DNA from: JBBIQS01 sp037442205
GTDB lineage: Bacteria; Myxococcota; Myxococcia; Myxococcales; UBA5297
Reading direction: 5' to 3'
Length of the DNA: 5,733 nt
NCBI GenBank assembly: GCA_037442205.1
Contig: JBBIQS010000168.1
Location: forward strand, 1-5,733
The notes under the pieces are model-generated. The model was not told the DNA's origin, made no database searches, and saw only the letters and a program-made list of their open reading frames with translations. The position numbers and the translations under genes are program-made. Positions 1-3,366 of the stretch are shown here, piece by piece; position 1 is the stretch's first letter; every line of letters begins with the position of its first letter.

Positions 1-2712
1 CGCGTCGCCGACCGGGTAGCAGTCCATCGGCAGCGCCAGCGCCCCGTTCTGCCTGATCAGACTGGGGATCTTGGCGTTGATCGCGCCGTCGTGGACCACG
101 TGCAGGCTGCCGCAGACCACCACCACCGGCACGCTCTGCGCTCGCGCGTAGTCGAGCGTCCGCCGGCCGATCTCCGCCAGCTTCTCCTCGTATTCGCGCT
201 GCGCCTCGAAGGCCTTGCGCGCCGCCCGTTCCACCTTCGCCAGCACCGACCTCGCCGGGACACCGGCATCGATCAGCGCCGAGGCCACCGCCTGCGCCCG
301 CCCCAGCGCCGCCTTGCGCGAGCGATCGGCGAACGAGAGCACCGGGCTCACCACGCGGATCTTCCGCTGCAGCGAACCCAGCGACAGCCCCACCACCTCC
401 GGCATCACCTGCTCGTTGACGCAGCTCTTTCCGCCCGGCCCGCCGCAGCCGTCGACCTCGAGGATCTTGGGCATCAACAGCAGGTCCGCGGAGACGTCCC
501 CGAGGGCGTGGGCGATCTTCACCGGCCCGCACGAGTCGAAGCTGCGGCACATCTTCTCGCCGGCGGCCAGGGTTCCCGAGTCGGAGCGCACCACCTTGAC
601 CGGCAGCCCCAGCTCGCGGGCGAAGGTCGCCAGCCACGGCAGGTGGTGGCAGGTCGCGCCGGCGTAGGGGATGGCCACGCTCGGACCCGAGCCGTCGGCG
701 GAGTCGTAGCTGGCGACCAGGGCGTCGAAGTCGGCGAAGGCGTCGGGGGCGTCCTTGGCGAGCTTGGGCAACGCGCTTCCGGCCGACTCGTACTTGGGAC
801 AGGCGCCGCCGGAGTAGGCGGTGCGGCTCTCGGCGCCGACCGCGAACACGGTGCGGTCGATGGGGCACATGGTGGCGCAGCTCTTGTCCTTGCAGGAGAA
901 CTGCGACCGCTCGCGGATCGCCGCCCCCAGCACCCGCTCCATCTCGAGACTGGAGCCCGCGAGCAGCGCCTCGCGCCCGACCTCGTCGATGGCGCACAGG
1001 CCGATGCCCCAGGCGCCCATTGAGCCGGGATCGGGCGGGACGACGATCTGCCGGCCGGTGATCGCCGCCAGGGTCCAGGCCAGCGTCGGATTGGTGGCGG
1101 GCTTGCCCTGGAAGAAGATCTTCGAGGCCAGCGTCCGCTGCCCCATCACCCGGTGCAGGTAGTTGTGCAGGATGGAGTACTGGAACCCGGCGAAGATGTC
1201 CTCGACCTCGAAGCCGTCCTTGAGCGCCTCGGAGGCGGCGTCGGCGACGTAGACCGTGCACATCTGGCCCAGGTCCGCCGGGCGCTCCGATTGGCCGGCC
1301 AGTTTCACGAATTCGCCAATGTCTTCGACCCCATAGAAGCGGGCCTGCTCCTCCAGGAACGAGCCGGTGCCGGCGCTGCAGGCCTTGTTCAGGTCGCTCT
1401 CGACGATGCGCCCGCCGCTCAGCCGGATGTACTTGGCGTCCTGCCCGCCGATCTCGACGATGGAGAGGTCGGCGCCCTTGTCGGGATCGACCCGTGCGGC
1501 GGCGGTGGCGTGGGCGACGATCTCGTTGAGCACCACCAGCGGCGCGCTCCCCGGGAAGACCGCGCGCAGCAGCGTGGCCACCGCCTCCCGCCCCGAGCCG
1601 GTCACGCCGATCGCCCGCACGTCGGGCCGCGCCTTTTCCAGGATCGCGGAAACCAGCCGGCGCGCCGCGTCCACCGGATTGCCGCGGGTGCGGTCGTAGA
1701 CCTCGATCAACTGCTGTCCGCTGGCGAGGTCGGTGAGCACCGCCTTGGCGCCGGTCGAGCCCAGGTCGAGGCCGAGCACCACCGGCCGCGAAGCCCAGTC
1801 CGCCGGAACCGGAGCGGCCTCGAGCCGGGTCACCTTGTCCGACCACTCGCGCGCCGGCTGGTGCGCTCCGAAGCGCGCCGCCCTGCCGCGCACCAGCGCG
1901 TCGGGATCCTCGGGAAGTGCGGCACTTTGGGCAGTGGAGGAGGCCAGCGCCGCGGCGCCGATCGCCTCCAGCAGCATCGGCTCGGCGACCAGGCGGACCT
2001 CGTGCCCGAGCGCCTTCTCGATCGAGCCAACCAGCGAGCGGATGCGGGTGCAGCCTCCGGCCAGGTAGACCGGGCCCTCGACGCGGTTGCGGGCCAGCAG
2101 GGCGCAGGCGTTGCGGGCGATGGAGTCGAAGAAGCCCTTGAACAGCTCGCCGGCCGGCTTGCCCTCGTTGGCGAAGTGGGTCATCTCGCTCTTGGCGAAG
2201 ACCGAGCAGCGGGCGGTCACCGGCACCGCGGCCTTGGACTCGAGGGCCATCGCGTCGGCCCGCTCGATGGGGATGCCGAACCGGCCGGCGATGCGGGCGA
2301 CGTTCTCCCCGGCCCCCGACGAGCACTTGTCGCTGTCGAGGAAGCGGTAGCGGTATCCGCCGGCCACCGGCGTGCGCGACAGCGCGCTGTAGCCGCGCGA
2401 GCCGAGGCTCAGGAGATTGAGCGATCCCGGCAGCGAGCGGTCGAGCTCGAGCGCCGCCTCGCGGCAGGCGTCCTCGGGGAAGCGGGCGGCCGGCGACTCG
2501 AGCTGCCCGGCGTAGATCCCGGTCGCCCCCAGCGCCGCGCAGCCGGCGACTCCCCGCTCCCGATACCAGTGCCGGAAGGCCTCGAACGGCTTCCCCTCGT
2601 GCTCCACCCGGTCGCTCTGCTCGACCACCAACTGGCCGTCAGGATGGAGGATTCCGACGACGAAGCTCGCCGACGACTTCCCCAGGTCGCACGCCGCCAC
2701 GCGCTTGCTCAT
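1..2712 (-). CDS. Acyl-CoA dehydratase activase fusion protein (tandem BadF/BadG/BcrA/BcrD ATPase domains plus DUF2229), 3' end outside the window
   Basis: The frame is open for 904 codons from ATG at 2712 and still open at position 1. ATPase domain 1 (about 5-255) has DLGKSS at 9-14, DKCSSGAGENV from 128, and ARCSVFAKSE from 167. ATPase domain 2 (about 311-580) has DLGSTGAK at 316-323, TGSGRE from 371, EIGGQDAKY from 420, KACSAGTGSFLEEQA from 443, and MCTVYVAD from 484. C130/C169 and C445/C485 match the two cysteines per subunit that hold the [4Fe-4S] cluster of HgdC-type activators. A Cys segment follows (C607, C612, C616, then SGGACPKY with C638). The region from 679 is DUF2229-like (AIPYAG, SCGPVKIAHALGD, then C756 and C764), with a conserved-looking INAKIP near 879. 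Family knowledge: such activators hydrolyse ATP to inject a low-potential electron into 2-hydroxyacyl-CoA dehydratases or benzoyl-CoA reductase-type enzymes. Full-length fusions are usually well over 1,000 residues, so a 2-hydroxyacyl-CoA dehydratase-like part probably lies to the left. The substrate cannot be read from the sequence. The protein should be cytoplasmic and oxygen-sensitive. Confidence 0.93.
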   Translation of the reverse strand, partial: MSKRVAACDLGKSSASFVVGILHPDGQLVVEQSDRVEHEGKPFEAFRHWYRERGVAGCAALGATGIYAGQLESPAARFPEDACREAALELDRSLPGSLNLLSLGSRGYSALSRTPVAGGYRYRFLDSDKCSSGAGENVARIAGRFGIPIERADAMALESKAAVPVTARCSVFAKSEMTHFANEGKPAGELFKGFFDSIARNACALLARNRVEGPVYLAGGCTRIRSLVGSIEKALGHEVRLVAEPMLLEAIGAAALASSTAQSAALPEDPDALVRGRAARFGAHQPAREWSDKVTRLEAAPVPADWASRPVVLGLDLGSTGAKAVLTDLASGQQLIEVYDRTRGNPVDAARRLVSAILEKARPDVRAIGVTGSGREAVATLLRAVFPGSAPLVVLNEIVAHATAAARVDPDKGADLSIVEIGGQDAKYIRLSGGRIVESDLNKACSAGTGSFLEEQARFYGVEDIGEFVKLAGQSERPADLGQMCTVYVADAASEALKDGFEVEDIFAGFQYSILHNYLHRVMGQRTLASKIFFQGKPATNPTLAWTLAAITGRQIVVPPDPGSMGAWGIGLCAIDEVGREALLAGSSLEMERVLGAAIRERSQFSCKDKSCATMCPIDRTVFAVGAESRTAYSGGACPKYESAGSALPKLAKDAPDAFADFDALVASYDSADGSGPSVAIPYAGATCHHLPWLATFARELGLPVKVVRSDSGTLAAGEKMCRSFDSCGPVKIAHALGDVSADLLLMPKILEVDGCGGPGGKSCVNEQVMPEVVGLSLGSLQRKIRVVSPVLSFADRSRKAALGRAQAVASALIDAGVPARSVLAKVERAARKAFEAQREYEEKLAEIGRRTLDYARAQSVPVVVVCGSLHVVHDGAINAKIPSLIRQNGALALPMDCYPVGDA

Positions 2713-2716
2713 CGGC

Positions 2717-2725
2717 TTCCCCCTC
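2717..2725 (-). promoter_or_regulatory. Shine-Dalgarno site of the activase gene
   Basis: The minus strand reads GAGGGGGAA here, and the AGGGGG core ends 6 nt before the ATG at 2712. This supports that ATG as the true start. The first bases overlap one arm of the hairpin at 2723-2742, so access to the site could depend on RNA folding. Confidence 0.75.
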
Positions 2726-2742
2726 GGCCTTCGACGGCCGAG
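2723..2742 (-). other. Stem-loop in the activase leader, abutting the ribosome binding site
   Basis: CTCGGCC at 2723-2729 is the exact reverse complement of GGCCGAG at 2736-2742, giving a 7-bp GC-rich stem with a 6-nt loop. No T-run follows on either strand, so it does not look like an intrinsic terminator. Its lower arm shares the first three bases (GAG) of the Shine-Dalgarno stretch. It could tune translation or protect the 5' end, but this is inference; in GC-rich DNA a 7-bp stem can also arise by chance. Confidence 0.45.
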
Positions 2743-2744
2743 CA

Positions 2745-2786
2745 AATGGTCATACCTATTGGTCCTACCAAGTGGTATTACCACTT
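2745..2786. promoter_or_regulatory. Array of three GntR (FadR-subfamily)-like operators, 13-bp period
   Basis: Three 13-bp units lie head to tail: AATGGTCATACCT (2745-2757), ATTGGTCCTACCA (2758-2770) and AGTGGTATTACCA (2771-2783). Each has GGTnnTACC in the same register. Copy 2 sits in a perfect inverted repeat, TTGGTCCTACCAA (2759-2771). Copy 3 sits in a perfect 17-bp palindrome, AAGTGGTATTACCACTT (2770-2786). Copy 1 is imperfect at one outer base. TGGTnnnACCA is the known core of FadR-subfamily GntR operators such as those of PdhR, LldR and FadR. The array begins 33 bp before the activase start and overlaps its candidate -10 and start site, so repression of the activase is the simplest reading. 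The regulator itself is not in the window. Confidence 0.7.
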
Positions 2787-2803
2787 TGCCCACTCGAGTT
2801 CAA
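2775..2803 (-). promoter_or_regulatory. Weak candidate sigma70-type promoter for the activase
   Basis: On the minus strand TTGAAC (2803-2798) and TAATAC (2780-2775) are separated by exactly 17 bp. The -35 hexamer matches 4 of 6 consensus bases and the -10 only 3 of 6. Transcription would start near 2768, giving a leader of about 55 nt with the hairpin inside it. The -10 lies within the third operator and the start within the second, an arrangement typical of repression. The hexamer fit is poor, so placement depends mainly on spacing and on the operators. Confidence 0.3.
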
Positions 2804-3046
2804 CTTGCCAAGCGATGGCCTTCGCCCAGCGCTTCTCGTCCAGGCCGGTGCCCAGGCTGACCGTGCCCGGGCAAATCGAGAGGGCGCTCGAGGAACCGGG
2901 CTCGGCGCCCGGGAGACGAGGGCCGCCGCGCGCCTGTTCCGCACGCCTGCCGACCCGCTGCTCGCTTTTCTTTTGTGGTCCGAATTTCCTGGTCGTTTCG
3001 GCCTGCGATCCTCGACGCGCCGCAACAGACCATGGCCGGCCGCGTC

Positions 3047-3074
3047 TTGACCGCGAAGAATCGGCTTCTATAAG
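3047..3074 (+). promoter_or_regulatory. Candidate sigma70-type promoter facing the lipoprotein gene
   Basis: TTGACC (3047-3052, 5 of 6 consensus) is followed after 16 bp by TATAAG (3069-3074, 5 of 6). This is the best sigma70-like pair seen in the intergenic region. Transcription would begin around 3081, about 285 nt before the lipoprotein ATG. It could therefore drive the lipoprotein with a long leader or produce a separate short transcript. Confidence 0.5.
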
Positions 3075-3330
3075 ACGAGCCTTGTTGATCGCAGGGCGAG
3101 GCATTGGCGCAGCACGCGAGCGTCCAGAGGCTTCGGGACTTCAACCACCCTTCGCGCAGGCACCGGGATTCTCATCGAAGAGCGCCGCCGGCATCGTTGG
3201 TGCGCGGCCAAATCGCAACGCCCTCCGCAGTCATCGCCTGATCACCTGTCGCAAGAACCGGAACCCTGCGCGTCCGGCTGCGACGTCTCCTCCCTGAGCC
3301 GTTTGAGCTCGCCTCGGCATCCATCATTGG

Positions 3331-3347
3331 TTGGCCACCGAATTGCC
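3331..3347 (+). promoter_or_regulatory. Possible sigma54-type -24/-12 element
   Basis: TTGGC and TTGC are spaced by 7 nt, so the invariant GG (3333-3334) and GC (3345-3346) have the required 10 bases between them. The bases next to the -24 core (consensus ACG) do not match. The predicted start would fall near 3357, on the ribosome binding site and only about 10 nt before the ATG, which weakens the case. No upstream activator site was recognised. Confidence 0.2.
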
Positions 3348-3356
3348 CCAGGTCAC

Positions 3357-3361
3357 AGAGG
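3357..3361 (+). promoter_or_regulatory. Shine-Dalgarno site of the lipoprotein gene
   Basis: AGAGG ends 5 nt before the ATG at 3367. The start is further supported because it places a basic residue pair and a hydrophobic signal core directly at the N-terminus. Confidence 0.65.
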
Positions 3362-3366
3362 TATCC

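Larger units (their letters stand above)
2713..3366. other. Divergent intergenic region, no supported gene
   Basis: This 654-bp stretch separates the start codons of the two divergent genes and has visibly more A/T than its flanks. The left end holds the activase leader hairpin, operator array and weak promoter. The right half holds a sigma70-like promoter, a sigma54-like core and the lipoprotein ribosome binding site. The middle (about 2810-3040) shows nothing clear beyond a pyrimidine-rich tract with T4-C-T4 at 2966-2974. Open frames of 86 to 114 codons cross it on both strands, but their Arg/Ala/Pro/Gly-rich translations resemble no protein family, overlap one another, and run into the operator array. 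A small RNA or peptide downstream of 3080 cannot be excluded. Confidence 0.7.

Noticed and set aside
91..1162. Overlapping plus-strand open frames of 310, 150 and 113 codons
   Set aside because: They are antisense to the activase Cys-rich and DUF2229 regions, overlap each other in different frames, and show no domain.
2966..2975. T4-C-T4 tract as an intrinsic terminator
   Set aside because: No stable stem lies immediately upstream on the plus strand, and no gene ends nearby on either strand.
2800..3144. A possible small minus-strand gene of up to 114 codons upstream of the activase
   Set aside because: There is no clear ribosome binding site, no recognisable domain, several competing frames over the same bases, and its end lies next to the operator array and candidate promoter.
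1153..3297. A 714-codon plus-strand open frame across the activase gene and into the intergenic region
   Set aside because: It lies mostly antisense to a gene with many intact family motifs. Its translation is an Arg/Gly/Ala/Val/Leu-rich mix with no recognisable domain, as expected from a GC-rich opposite strand with few stop codons.
3328..3340. TTGGTTGGCCACCGA as another GntR-type operator near the lipoprotein gene
   Set aside because: The GGT and ACC half-sites are separated by 5 bases, not 3, and the outer bases do not pair, so it does not fit the array at 2745-2786.
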